Positions 30,694-40,068 of a stretch of 64,000 nt of DNA are shown piece by piece; positions within the stretch are counted from its first letter, which is position 1; the number at the start of each line of letters is the position of its first letter. The stretch is from positions 373,312 through 437,311 of the forward strand of contig NZ_WXEW01000003.1 in assembly GCF_009901565.1 (NCBI RefSeq), written 5' to 3'. The DNA comes from Herbidospora solisilvae (GTDB lineage: Bacteria; Actinomycetota; Actinomycetes; Streptosporangiales; Streptosporangiaceae). Under the pieces are notes generated by a model, which saw only the letters and a program-made list of their open reading frames with translations, did not search any database and had not been told where the DNA came from. Both the position numbers and the translations under genes were made by a program.

Positions 30694-32769
30694 TCAGATC
30701 ATCACGTGCTCATCCGGGTGGGCCACGAACGAGAACACCGCGTTGCGGGTCAGCTTGTAGTCCGCCGCCTGCCACGTGTGTTGTGACGCGTCCGACCCGC
30801 GCATGTACACGAAGTTGAACCGGTCGGCCGAGTAGATGCGCACCCCTTCCTCCTTCAGTCTGCGCACCAGCCGCGTGTCCTCACCCGCGTTGACCGCTTC
30901 GAAGGGGTAGGTCCGCAGCAGGTCGGCGCGCGCCAAAATGGTCGCGCCCTGCACCAGGTGGGTGTACCGGTTCTCCAGGCCGGGCAGCCGGAACACCGTC
31001 GTGTTGGAGTCGGGGAAGTACGTGTAGTGCGCCCCCTTGCCGGTCAGCTCGCAGTCGGCGTAGTCGAAGACGCGCACCAGGTCCCACAGGTAGTTGGGGC
31101 CGTAGAGGTTGTCGTCGTCCATCTTGGAGATGAGTTCGCCCTCGGCCTGCGCGATGCCGAGGTTCAGGACCTCGCCCAAGGTGAAGTGGGGCGGTGCGTG
31201 CAGGACCTTCACGGCCGGGATGCCGGCGGCGAGCGCCTTGTCGCGCACCACGTCGGCGTCTTCCGACAGGCCGTGCAGGACGAGGATGAGTTCCAGGTTG
31301 CGGTGGCGCTGGCGGGCGACCTGGGAGATGGCGTGTTCGAGCTGGCCGGCGCGGTTGGTCGGCAGTACGACCGAGACGCTGAGCGAGCGTTCGGCGACGG
31401 GGTGGCCGAGGTCGCCGAGGATCTGGTCGACGCGGTGGGAGAACAGGTGCTTGTCGAAGACCTCGCGCATGGCGAGGTGGCCCTGGCGGGCGCGCAGTTC
31501 GGGGCTGTTGATGTAGTACAGCGCCCGGTTGTACGCCTCCTCCTGCGAGTGCGCGATCGGGATCAGCGGGCCGAAGGTCTCCTCGATGGCGCGCGACCAG
31601 CCGGACAACACGGTGGTGCCGCAGGCGGAGAGTTCGAACACGCGGCGGGCGCACATGGTCGGTGAGTCGATCACCGAGTTCACGTTAAGGAAGACCTTGT
31701 ACATCTTGTACGCCGCCAGCATCTGCTCATAGGGCAGTTCGCCGACGATGTGGGGGCGGTACTCCTCGGGCCAGGCGTACTTGTCGGCGACGGAGGCGTT
31801 GCGGGCGAAGATGTGCAGGCCGAGCTCCCGGGTGGGGGCGATGACGGTCTCCATCTGCTCCCGGCGCTCGGGGTGCTTGTCGCGGAAGTACATGCCGCCG
31901 AAGACGACGTCGTACTTGCGGCCCCAGCGGGTCATGATCGGGTTGTGGATGCGCGGCTGCGCGGCGAACTGGAGCACGCCGACCCGGTCGTGGCCGAGGA
32001 TCTCACGGTATTTCGGGATCATGTCGCCGTCGCAGGTGTACACCTGGTCGAACAGCTTGGCCGTGTCGATGAAGAAGTCGAAGTTCGGCGGGTCCTCCTT
32101 GTTCCAGAAGACCGTCGGGATGCCCTCGGAGCGGCACCATTCGACCAGGTCGCGCAGCTCCTGCTTGGGCGCGTTGGTGCCGGTCATCTGGTAGCGCCAG
32201 CGGCCCTGGTTGCCGTGCCAGGCCGACTCGCAGAACAGCACGTCGGGGCGCTTGTCGGCGAAGATCTCGCGCCAGTCGTGCAGGCCGAACTCGATCTGGT
32301 CCCACTCGTACTTGAAGGCGAGCCGGGAGAAGTCGTCCAGGATGACCGCGACCTTGAGGTCGGGGCGGTTCTGGATGCCCTCGGGGTCGGGCCACTTCAG
32401 GTTCGGGATCCTGACCGTCGGGCCGCGCTTCTCGGCCTCGGCCTGGACGTCGAAAGCCGACGGCGGCGCCTTGGGGGCCTTGTTGCCCCGCCACGCCTTG
32501 CGCAGGTCGCCCGGCAGCTTGACGATCTTCTTGGGGTTGGAGCCGGCCTTGGTGATGGCCTCGCCCACCCGGTACTGGCGCCCGGTCTGGGTGGCCTTGG
32601 CCTTCCAGAGGGCGTACTCGGCGCGGGCCTCCTGGTAGGCGAGCCGGGTCTCCAGCTCGCGGATCGTCTCCTCGTAGAACTCGACGGTGCGACGGTCCTC
32701 GGGCAGCCAGTTGACCGGGCCGAGGCGCTGGAATCTCGGCTCGTCGGGGGTCTCGTCGGTCTCAGACAT
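30694..32769 (-). CDS. Two-domain glycosyltransferase (CgeB-like GT-B plus GT2)
   Basis: A 691-residue cytoplasmic protein. Residues 1-130 include a charged coiled-coil (EETIRELETRLAYQEARAEYALWKAK). Residues 140-455 resemble the CgeB/DUF3880 GT-B fold (VAVILDDFSRLAFKYEW, VFLNVNSVIDSPTMCARRVFELSACG). From about 470 a GT2 domain follows (VSVVLPTNRAGQLEHAISQVA) with the metal-binding KMDDDN. Two active sites in one chain suggest addition of two sugars, as in some capsule and teichoic acid enzymes. It lies beside wecB in the surface-glycan region. The start is ATG with GACGAGG upstream. Confidence 0.85.
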   Translation of the reverse strand: MSETDETPDEPRFQRLGPVNWLPEDRRTVEFYEETIRELETRLAYQEARAEYALWKAKATQTGRQYRVGEAITKAGSNPKKIVKLPGDLRKAWRGNKAPKAPPSAFDVQAEAEKRGPTVRIPNLKWPDPEGIQNRPDLKVAVILDDFSRLAFKYEWDQIEFGLHDWREIFADKRPDVLFCESAWHGNQGRWRYQMTGTNAPKQELRDLVEWCRSEGIPTVFWNKEDPPNFDFFIDTAKLFDQVYTCDGDMIPKYREILGHDRVGVLQFAAQPRIHNPIMTRWGRKYDVVFGGMYFRDKHPERREQMETVIAPTRELGLHIFARNASVADKYAWPEEYRPHIVGELPYEQMLAAYKMYKVFLNVNSVIDSPTMCARRVFELSACGTTVLSGWSRAIEETFGPLIPIAHSQEEAYNRALYYINSPELRARQGHLAMREVFDKHLFSHRVDQILGDLGHPVAERSLSVSVVLPTNRAGQLEHAISQVARQRHRNLELILVLHGLSEDADVVRDKALAAGIPAVKVLHAPPHFTLGEVLNLGIAQAEGELISKMDDDNLYGPNYLWDLVRVFDYADCELTGKGAHYTYFPDSNTTVFRLPGLENRYTHLVQGATILARADLLRTYPFEAVNAGEDTRLVRRLKEEGVRIYSADRFNFVYMRGSDASQHTWQAADYKLTRNAVFSFVAHPDEHVMI

Positions 32770-32845
32770 GCCTCGTCCCTGCTCGTCGTCTCAAGGGTCG
32801 ATATCGTACGGCGCAGGCCGTGGTCGTTTGGTGTGTTTGTCGGAC

Positions 32846-33988
32846 TTAGTCCCCGACGACGTTCCGGGCGGCCGGGGAAAGGTTCTCGCCCTGCAGCCAG
32901 GCGGCGATCACCCGGGCGATGCGCGGGCCGGCCTTGCCGTCCCACAACATCGGCAGGTCACCGGAGGGCGTCTTCGCGCCTTCGGCCAGCGCGACCGTGG
33001 CGGCGGCGGGCAACGAGGCGGGGGTCACCAGGCGGTTGGTCCCGTGGGTCACCGTGATCGGGCGTTCGGTGTTCATCCGCACGGTCAGGCACGGCACCTC
33101 CAGCATGGTGGTCTCCTCCTGCACGCCGCCCGAGTCGGTCACGACCAGCGCCGCGCCCCTGACCAGCGACAGGAAGTCGATGTAGCCCAATGGGTCGATG
33201 ATGCGCATCCGAGGGCCGTCGACCAGGCCGGCCTCCGCCAGGCGGGTGCGGCCACGCGGGTGCAGCGGCACGATGACCGGCACCTGCTCGGCGACGCCGA
33301 GGACCGCGTCCACGAGCTCCTTCGCGGCGGCGGGGTCGTCGACGTTGGCGGGGCGGTGGAGCGTGGCGACCGCGTATTCGCCCGAGATGCCCAGGCGCTC
33401 CTGCACGGGGGCCGGGTCGAGCTTGGGCAGCGCCGAGAACAGGCTGTCGATCATCGGGTTGCCGACCAGATGCACCTTGGACGAGGGGACGCCCTCGTTC
33501 GCCAGGTAGGACAGCGCCTCCGGCGAGGTGGCGAACAGCAGCTCGGAGAGGCTGTCGACCACGATGCGGTTGACCTCTTCGGGCATCGTGCGGTCGAACG
33601 AACGCAGGCCCGCCTCGACGTGGGCCGTCGGGACCCCCAGCTTCGCGCAGACCAGGATCGCGGCGAGGGTGGAGTTGACGTCGCCGTACACGACCACCAG
33701 AGACGGCTTCTCCCGCTCGACGACCTCCTCCAGACCGACGAGGAGCGCCGCGGTCTGCTTCGCGTGGGAGCCGCTGCCGACACCCAGATTCGCGATGGGT
33801 TCGGGCAGCCCGAGGTCGGCGAAGAACACGTCGGACATCAGGGCGTCGTAGTGCTGCCCCGTGTGGACGATGCCCTGACGGATGCCCAGGTCGGCCAGTC
33901 CGTTGACCACCGGAGCGGCCTTGGGGAAGTTGGGCCGGGCACCCAGGACGTGCAGGACGAGGGTGTCCTGGAGACGCGAATCCCTCAC
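32846..33988 (-). CDS. wecB: UDP-N-acetylglucosamine 2-epimerase (non-hydrolysing)
   Basis: A 380-residue enzyme converting UDP-GlcNAc to UDP-ManNAc. Signatures include LGARPNFPKAAPVV at the N-terminus, HTGQHYD, VYGDVNSTLAAILVCAKL, HVEAGLRSFDRTMPEEVNR and TDSGGVQEETTMLEVPCLT in the C-terminal UDP-binding domain. The start is GTG. It is divergent from the glycosyltransferase gene at 34045, whose neighbour encodes the next enzyme (WecC). Together they would supply UDP-ManNAcA for a surface polymer. That pathway link is standard, but the polymer itself is inferred. Confidence 0.95.
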   Translation of the reverse strand: MRDSRLQDTLVLHVLGARPNFPKAAPVVNGLADLGIRQGIVHTGQHYDALMSDVFFADLGLPEPIANLGVGSGSHAKQTAALLVGLEEVVEREKPSLVVVYGDVNSTLAAILVCAKLGVPTAHVEAGLRSFDRTMPEEVNRIVVDSLSELLFATSPEALSYLANEGVPSSKVHLVGNPMIDSLFSALPKLDPAPVQERLGISGEYAVATLHRPANVDDPAAAKELVDAVLGVAEQVPVIVPLHPRGRTRLAEAGLVDGPRMRIIDPLGYIDFLSLVRGAALVVTDSGGVQEETTMLEVPCLTVRMNTERPITVTHGTNRLVTPASLPAAATVALAEGAKTPSGDLPMLWDGKAGPRIARVIAAWLQGENLSPAARNVVGD

Positions 33989-34044
33989 TGACCTTGCCTT
34001 TCATCCATGATGGGGGCAAACGTTGCCTATGGTACGGTCACGCC

Positions 34045-35703
34045 GTGGTAGCTGAGGCCAACAAGCCCATTCCGGCAAAGGCCGCGAAGGCCAGTGCCCG
34101 AAGGTTCATGAAGGGGTTCGTCAAGAGCCCGGTGACGACCTCCCGGATCTTCGTGGGGAAGGTCGTGCAGGACCCGCTTCGGGTGGCGCACGCAGCCGCG
34201 GAGACCGTGCCGAAGCCGCTTCGCCCTCTCGTGGGCAAGGTGGCGTGGCCGGTCGCGCGGGTCGCCAAGGTCACGATCCGCAAGATGTGGCGGCGGATGG
34301 CCAGGGTTCCCCTCAACGACTCCCGGGCCGTCTTCGACGCCGGGCACATGAGCCAGGCCATCGACATGCTCAAGCCGCATGAGCGCTGGGTCTTCATCAA
34401 GAAGCGGCTGGCCCTGTACGAGGGCGAGCGCGCCGCGCTGCTGCCCAACCCGATCCCGCCGAAGCCCAAGGTGATCATGGGTGAGCGGGTGCCGGGCCGC
34501 GCGCTGCACATCGTGACGAACGCGCTGCCCTTCACGCAGGCCGGTTACACCGTGCGCACCCACCGCATCGTGACCGCGCAGAAGGCCGCCGGGCTCGACC
34601 CCCACGTGGTGACGAGCTGGGGCTGGCCGGCCCTCCAGGGCTTCCCCGACGTGGAGCCCTACGAGGAGATCGACGGCATCCCCTACCGCCGTCTGCTGCC
34701 GACCGGCAGCGAGATCCCGATGGAGACCCGGGGCCGCATCACGCGCGGCGCCGAAGACGTCACCGAGCTGGTCCGCCAGCTCCGCCCGCAGGTCCTCCAC
34801 GCCGCCACCGACCACCGCAACGGGTCGGTCGCGATGGCCGTGCGGGAGAGGACCAACACCCCGTTCGTGTACGAGGTCCGCGGCTTCCTGGAGGAGACCT
34901 GGGCCAGCCGCGACCCCGCGCGCGTCGGCACCGAGCGCCACCGCCTCATGCGGGAGCGCGAGGCCACCATCATGAACTCGGCCGACGCCGTGGTGACGCT
35001 GGCCGAGACGATGGTCGGCGAGATCGTCGAGCGCGGCGTCCCGCGTGAGCGCATCTTCCTGGCGCCCAACGCCGTCGACGCGTCGCTGCTGACCGCCGAG
35101 TACGACGGCGCGTCGCTGCGCCGCCAGTACGGCATCGGCGACCACGAGATCGTCATCGGCTCGGTGTCGTCGATCGTGGCCTACGAGGGCTTCGCGACGA
35201 TGTTGTCGGCGGCCGCGTTGCTCAAGCAGTCGGGCACGCCCGTGAAGGTGCTTCTGGTGGGCGACGGCACCGAGCGCGAGAACCTCCTCGCGCAGGTGAA
35301 CAAACTCGGTATAGGTGACATCGCGATCGTGCCGGGGCGCGTCGGGCCCGACGAGGCCCTGCAGGCCCAGGCGGCCATCGACATCTTCATCTGCCCCCGC
35401 GAGGACCTGCGCGTATGCCGTCTGGTGACGCCGCTGAAGCCGGTCGAGGCGATGGCGCTGGGCAAGCCGGTCATCCTGAGCGACCTGCCGGCCCTCGCCG
35501 AGCTCATCGGCGACGGCGAGCCGGGGATCCTCGTGCCCGCCGGGAACGCGCAGGCGCTGGCCAACGCGGTGGCGGAGCTCCGCGACGACCCCGAACGCCG
35601 CCGCAAGATGGGCGTGGCCGGCAAGGAGGAGGTTGCCGCGAAGCGAACCTGGAGCAGCCTTGCCAACACTTATCGGGAAATTTACGAATCACTCACCCGC
35701 TAG
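34045..35703 (+). CDS. Glycosyltransferase family 4 protein with basic N-terminal extension
   Basis: A 552-residue protein. GTG at 34045 is chosen because TACGGT (34033-34038) is 6 nt upstream, giving a leaderless start. The frame upstream continues but crosses the promoter. About 145 residues of Lys/Arg-rich sequence precede the GT-B fold (HIVTNALPFTQAGYTVRTHRI). The donor-binding domain has GSVSSIVAYEGFATML, VLLVGDGTERE and LVTPLKPVEAMALGKPVI, with the EAMA acidic site typical of GT4. The basic extension may bind membrane phospholipid. The sugar and acceptor are unknown. It is followed by wecC on the same strand. Confidence 0.87.
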   Translation: MVAEANKPIPAKAAKASARRFMKGFVKSPVTTSRIFVGKVVQDPLRVAHAAAETVPKPLRPLVGKVAWPVARVAKVTIRKMWRRMARVPLNDSRAVFDAGHMSQAIDMLKPHERWVFIKKRLALYEGERAALLPNPIPPKPKVIMGERVPGRALHIVTNALPFTQAGYTVRTHRIVTAQKAAGLDPHVVTSWGWPALQGFPDVEPYEEIDGIPYRRLLPTGSEIPMETRGRITRGAEDVTELVRQLRPQVLHAATDHRNGSVAMAVRERTNTPFVYEVRGFLEETWASRDPARVGTERHRLMREREATIMNSADAVVTLAETMVGEIVERGVPRERIFLAPNAVDASLLTAEYDGASLRRQYGIGDHEIVIGSVSSIVAYEGFATMLSAAALLKQSGTPVKVLLVGDGTERENLLAQVNKLGIGDIAIVPGRVGPDEALQAQAAIDIFICPREDLRVCRLVTPLKPVEAMALGKPVILSDLPALAELIGDGEPGILVPAGNAQALANAVAELRDDPERRRKMGVAGKEEVAAKRTWSSLANTYREIYESLTR

Positions 35704-35808
35704 AGAAATCCACCAGGGACGCCGGATGTGCAGCATCAGGCATCATTGGTGCCGACTTGAGATAGCCTTTGCGACCATGAAGTGTTCTCTCCACCCCCAG
35801 GCCATGTC

Positions 35809-37071
35809 GTGAGCGAGATCGATCTCACGGTCATCGGGCTGGGCTACGTCGGCATGCCGCTGGCCAAGGAGGCTGTGGCGGCAGGTCTGAAAGTCGTCGG
35901 CCTCGACGTTGACGCGCGCAAGGTGGACGCGCTCAACGAGGGACGTTCCTACATCGACGACCTGACGGACGCCGACCTCGACAGCATGCTCGCGAACGGT
36001 TTCACCGCGACGCTCGACCCGACGGTGCTGGCCCGGTCCGCGGCCATCGTCATCTGCGTGCCCACCCCGCTCGACGAAGACCACCGTCCCGACCTGTCCG
36101 CCGTCGAAGGCGCCACCCGCGCCGTCGCCGAGCAGCTCACCGCCGGCACCCTCGTGGTGCTCGAGTCGACGACCTGGCCCGGCACCACCGACGAGGTGGC
36201 CCGGCCGATCCTCGAGAAGTCCGGCCTCGTCGCGGGCGACGACTTCCACCTGGCCTTCTCGCCGGAGCGCATCGACCCCGGCAACCCGAAGTTCGGCCTG
36301 CGCAACACCCCCAAGGTGGTGGGCGGCTACACGACCGCCTGCCGCGACCGGGCGACCGAGTTCTACGCGCGGTTCGTCGAGCGGGTCGTCCCCGTCTCCG
36401 GAACGCGCGAGGCCGAGATGGCCAAGCTGCTGGAGAACACCTACCGCCACGTGAACATCGCGCTCGTCAACGAGATGGCGATCTTCTGTGACGAGCTCGG
36501 GGTGAACCTCTGGGAGTCGATCGAGGCCGCCGCGACCAAGCCGTTCGGGTTCCAGAAGTTCCTGCCGGGCCCCGGCGTGGGTGGTCACTGCATCCCCGTC
36601 GACCCGTCGTACCTGTCCTACGCGGTGCGCAAGCTGGGCTTCCCGTTCCGGTTCGTGGAGCTGGCGCAGGAGATCAACGAGCGCATGCCGTCCTACGTGG
36701 TGACCCGCGTGCAGCGGCTGCTCAACCGGGACAAGAAGGCCGTCAACGGCTCGAAGGTGCTGCTGCTCGGGGTGACCTACAAACCCGACATCGCCGACGA
36801 GCGGGAGACGCCCGCGATACCGGTCGCCGAGGCGCTCATGGAGCTCGGGGCCGTCGTGAGTTACGCCGACCCCTACGTCAAGGAGTGGTCGGTCGAAGGT
36901 ACTCCGGTGCCGCGCGAGGAAGACCTCGAGACGGCCATCCGGGAGGCAGACGTCACGGTGCTGCTCCAGCAGCACTCGATGTTCGACCTGGAGCTGGTCG
37001 AGCGGCAGGCCCGCCTGGTGCTGGACACCCGGGGCGTGCTGGCCACCAGCGAACGCGTCGAGCGGCTGTAA
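35809..37071 (+). CDS. wecC: UDP-N-acetyl-D-mannosamine dehydrogenase
   Basis: A 420-residue UDP-sugar dehydrogenase starting at GTG 35809. The NAD-binding motif is GLGYVGMP. Conserved elements are CVPTPLDEDHRPDL, ESTTWPGTT, EMAKLLENTYRHVNIALVNE and the catalytic Cys261 in GGHCIPVDP. The C-terminal domain has GVTYKPDIADERETPAI. Among the family this pattern (ENTYRHVNIAL, IPVDP) fits WecC/TuaD-like enzymes. With wecB nearby, UDP-ManNAc to UDP-ManNAcA is the likely reaction. UDP-glucose or UDP-GalNAc cannot be fully excluded. It ends 13 bp before the next glycosyltransferase gene. Confidence 0.92.
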   Translation: MSEIDLTVIGLGYVGMPLAKEAVAAGLKVVGLDVDARKVDALNEGRSYIDDLTDADLDSMLANGFTATLDPTVLARSAAIVICVPTPLDEDHRPDLSAVEGATRAVAEQLTAGTLVVLESTTWPGTTDEVARPILEKSGLVAGDDFHLAFSPERIDPGNPKFGLRNTPKVVGGYTTACRDRATEFYARFVERVVPVSGTREAEMAKLLENTYRHVNIALVNEMAIFCDELGVNLWESIEAAATKPFGFQKFLPGPGVGGHCIPVDPSYLSYAVRKLGFPFRFVELAQEINERMPSYVVTRVQRLLNRDKKAVNGSKVLLLGVTYKPDIADERETPAIPVAEALMELGAVVSYADPYVKEWSVEGTPVPREEDLETAIREADVTVLLQQHSMFDLELVERQARLVLDTRGVLATSERVERL

Positions 37072-37084
37072 GGGGGCCTGGCGC

Positions 37085-38173
37085 GTGCACGTGCTCGTCA
37101 TGACGGTGGTGCATCACCCCGAGGACGCCCGGATCCTGCACCGGCAGATCCGCGCGCTCGTGGACGCCGGTCATGAGGTCACGTACGCCGCGCCGTACTC
37201 GGCGCGCGGGGTGGTGCCGCGGTCCTGGGTGAACGGGGTCGACCTGCCCCGGGCGGCCGAGCGGCGGCGGATGAGCGCCGTGCGGGCCGCGCGCAAGGTG
37301 TTCAAGAGCATGCGCGGCAAGGTCGACATGGCGCTCATCCACGACCCCGAGCTGCTGTTCGCGGTCGCCGGGGTGCGCAACCGGCCGACGGTCGTGTGGG
37401 ACGTCCACGAGGACACCCCCGCGACGTTGTCGCTGAAGCCGTGGTTGCCGGCCTTCCTCCGGCCGCCGACCCGGTTCGTGGCCCGCATGCTGGAGAGCTG
37501 GGCCGAGCGCAACTTCCACCTCCTGCTGGCCGAGACCGCCTACGCGGGCCGGTTCCGGGAGGCGCATCTGGTCGTGCCGAACGAGACCTGGGTGCCCGAC
37601 ACGGTCTCGCCGCCCGGCGACGACCGGGTGGTCTACCTGGGCTGGTTGTCCGAGGCGCGGGGTGTGCGCGAGGCCATCGAGGTCGGCCGCCTGCTGCGGC
37701 CCCACCGGGTGGTCGTCGAGCTCATCGGGTACGCCGACCCGCAGTCGCGCCGCATGCTCGCCGAGGCCGTGGAAGAGGGCGCGCTCGAATGGCGCGACTT
37801 CATGCCCAACGATGAGGCGCTCAAGCGGCTCGACGGTGCGCTGGCCGGGTTGTCGCTGCTGCACGACGAGCCCAACTACCGCCACTCCATGCCCACGAAG
37901 ATCGTGGAGTACATGGCCCACGGCATCCCGGTCATCACCACCCCCTCGCCCCGCGCGGTCGAGCTGATCGAGCGTTACCGCAGCGGTGTCGTGGTCCCCT
38001 GGAGCGACCCGCAGGCCGTCGCCAAGGCGGTGCTCGCGCTGCGCGACAACCCCGAGGAGCGCCGCAACGCCGGCGCCCGCGGCTACGCCGCCGCCCGCGG
38101 CAACCACCACTGGCCCAACTCCGCGCGTCGATTCGTCTCCCAGCTCGAAGCCTGGAACGGCGTCAAGCCGTAG
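37085..38173 (+). CDS. Glycosyltransferase family 4 protein
   Basis: A 362-residue GT-B enzyme starting at GTG, 13 bp after wecC and probably in one operon. The N-terminal domain starts VLVMTVVHHPEDARILHRQIRALVDAGHEV, followed by IHDPELLFAVAG. The donor domain has VVYLGWLSEARGVREAIE, LSLLHDEPNYRHSMPTKIVEYMAHGIPVI, and the terminal SGVVVPWSDPQAVAKAV. The E in KIVEYMA is the usual nucleotide-sugar contact. It probably adds a sugar, possibly ManNAcA, to a lipid-linked or protein-linked chain. This is inferred from its position only. Confidence 0.88.
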   Translation: MHVLVMTVVHHPEDARILHRQIRALVDAGHEVTYAAPYSARGVVPRSWVNGVDLPRAAERRRMSAVRAARKVFKSMRGKVDMALIHDPELLFAVAGVRNRPTVVWDVHEDTPATLSLKPWLPAFLRPPTRFVARMLESWAERNFHLLLAETAYAGRFREAHLVVPNETWVPDTVSPPGDDRVVYLGWLSEARGVREAIEVGRLLRPHRVVVELIGYADPQSRRMLAEAVEEGALEWRDFMPNDEALKRLDGALAGLSLLHDEPNYRHSMPTKIVEYMAHGIPVITTPSPRAVELIERYRSGVVVPWSDPQAVAKAVLALRDNPEERRNAGARGYAAARGNHHWPNSARRFVSQLEAWNGVKP

Positions 38174-38221
38174 CCCCGCCCCTGAACGAATCAGCCCACG
38201 TCGATCGGATGAGGTGACGGT

Positions 38222-40042
38222 TTGCGCTGGCTTGCTCTGCTTCTAGGGATCGCGATCCTCGGTGGCGTGGCCACCGTGGTGATCGCCCTCCAGGAGCCCG
38301 AGACGCCACACGCCGCGCGGATCGGCAGCACCTCGCCGTCCGAGCCGAGCCCGACTCCGTCCGACACCGGTTTCACCGACCCGTGCGGCACGTTCGACAC
38401 GAACATGCGCACCCCCTACGCGATCACCGGCTACTGGATCATGCCGTCGGCCGACCGCTGCAACTGGCGCCGCCAGCTGGAGGAGATCCACAAGGTCGGC
38501 GGCGACACGGTGGTCCGCATCGGGTTCGGCCTGCAGCCGCGCGGGGTCGACGCCGAGGGCCGCATCCTGGAGACGGCCCCCGACGACCAGAGCGAACCCA
38601 AGCCCGACGAGCGCTACGGCCACTGCGTCGAAGACGGCCTGACCTGCTACCAGGCGGCCGAGCGCGACCTGAAGGCGGCCAACCCGGGCAACCGCATCTC
38701 GTGGTCGTTCGTCTTCCGCACCGACGAGCAGTACGGCGACGGCGTCTTCCGCTGCCCGCAGATGGAGAAGAAGATCGTCGTCGGCGACCGGGTGTTCTTC
38801 CGCCTGATCGCCGACGAAGACGGCTCCGACGACGCCACCTGCGACTTTTCCAGCAAGGGCAAGGGCTACCACCTGATCCTGGTGTCGGCGGGCGCGACCG
38901 ACAGCCTGACCGAGCTGCTCGACCTCGGCGACCGGTTCGGGATCAAGGTCTTCCCGTCGCTGCCGCTGGCCCCGCGCGACCCGACCGGCGTCACCCGCGC
39001 CAACCCGCGCCACATCGGCACGCTCACCACGCTGACCCGCCGCATCCTGCAGGACTACGGCACCCGCTTCGCGGGCCGCGACTCGCTCGGCGGCGTCTAC
39101 CAGCCCTTCGAGCTGGTCATCAGAGACTGGGCCGACCCTGAGAACGTTCCCACCCTCCAGGTGTACGCCGAACAGCACCGCATCGTCGAACAGGTGCTCC
39201 CCGGCAAGCCGATCCTGGTCAGCCCCTACCTCGACGCCCGCAAACGGGTCGACTACACCTCGACCCCCGCGCAGGTGGGCGAGGGCTTCAAGGCGCTGGC
39301 CCGCACGGGCGTCGGCATCATCGCGCCGCAGGACTCACGCGGCACCGGCAAGGTCGGCCTGTTCTGGCCGAACTGGAAGAACCAGCCCGTCGACGAGCGG
39401 CTGAAGCCGGTGGTGGGGGAGAGCACGTACAGCACCGCCTATTGGGGTGCCACCCGCGACTACTACCGGGCCATGTACGAGTCCCGCCTCGAACTGCGCG
39501 ACGAGGAGGGCGTCGACGTGCAGCTCTGGGCCAACGTCGAGGCGTTCGAGCCGTCGGCGACCGAGAAGTGCGGCACGCAGGGCACCCGCGGACGCACCGA
39601 CAAGCCCCGCCTCGACACGGCGGTCACGCTGGTCGGGCCGTACGTGTCGAAGATCATCTCGTACATGTGGAGCGACTTCTTCACCTGCGGCAGCCCGTCG
39701 CTGGCCGAAGACCTCGCGACCGACTGGGAACGTCCCATCGCCATCCAGGCCATCAGGGCGAAGCGGCAGATCCAGGACGGCCTGCAGATTCGCGGCTACC
39801 ACCTGGAGAACGTGCGGGTGACGCTGAGCTGGACCGGTCTGGAGACCCCGCGCGTGGTCGACTCTCAGTCGGTGGGCTGGTTCGACGGGCAGCCGATCGC
39901 CGACTTACCACCCGCCGTCGGGCAGGTCTGGATCCCGGTCGACTGGGAGAGCGTGCCGCCCGACGCGTGGGTCAGGGTCGAGGTGACCGCCACCGACGGC
40001 CGCAAGGCCGCCGAGCCGGTCTACTACCACAACAACGATTGA
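38222..40042 (+). CDS. Secreted or anchored DUF4434-like protein, possible glycoside hydrolase
   Basis: A 606-residue protein starting at TTG with GAGGTGA 6 nt upstream. A hydrophobic segment (residues 3-22) followed by a Ser/Pro/Thr stretch (32-48) suggests export with an uncleaved anchor or signal. The globular part resembles the DUF4434 TIM-barrel: ITGYWIMPSADRCNWRRQLEEIHKVGGDTVVRIGF near the start, then ILVSAGATDSL, YQPFELVIRDWAD and ILVSPYLDARK. The C-terminal 100 residues look like a beta-sandwich (VRVTLSWTGLETPR). A glycan-active role fits the family and location but is unproven. Seven or more cysteines may form disulphides. Confidence 0.7.
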   Translation: MRWLALLLGIAILGGVATVVIALQEPETPHAARIGSTSPSEPSPTPSDTGFTDPCGTFDTNMRTPYAITGYWIMPSADRCNWRRQLEEIHKVGGDTVVRIGFGLQPRGVDAEGRILETAPDDQSEPKPDERYGHCVEDGLTCYQAAERDLKAANPGNRISWSFVFRTDEQYGDGVFRCPQMEKKIVVGDRVFFRLIADEDGSDDATCDFSSKGKGYHLILVSAGATDSLTELLDLGDRFGIKVFPSLPLAPRDPTGVTRANPRHIGTLTTLTRRILQDYGTRFAGRDSLGGVYQPFELVIRDWADPENVPTLQVYAEQHRIVEQVLPGKPILVSPYLDARKRVDYTSTPAQVGEGFKALARTGVGIIAPQDSRGTGKVGLFWPNWKNQPVDERLKPVVGESTYSTAYWGATRDYYRAMYESRLELRDEEGVDVQLWANVEAFEPSATEKCGTQGTRGRTDKPRLDTAVTLVGPYVSKIISYMWSDFFTCGSPSLAEDLATDWERPIAIQAIRAKRQIQDGLQIRGYHLENVRVTLSWTGLETPRVVDSQSVGWFDGQPIADLPPAVGQVWIPVDWESVPPDAWVRVEVTATDGRKAAEPVYYHNND

Positions 40043-40068
40043 TCGCGACAGCGTGTAACGTGCCTGAC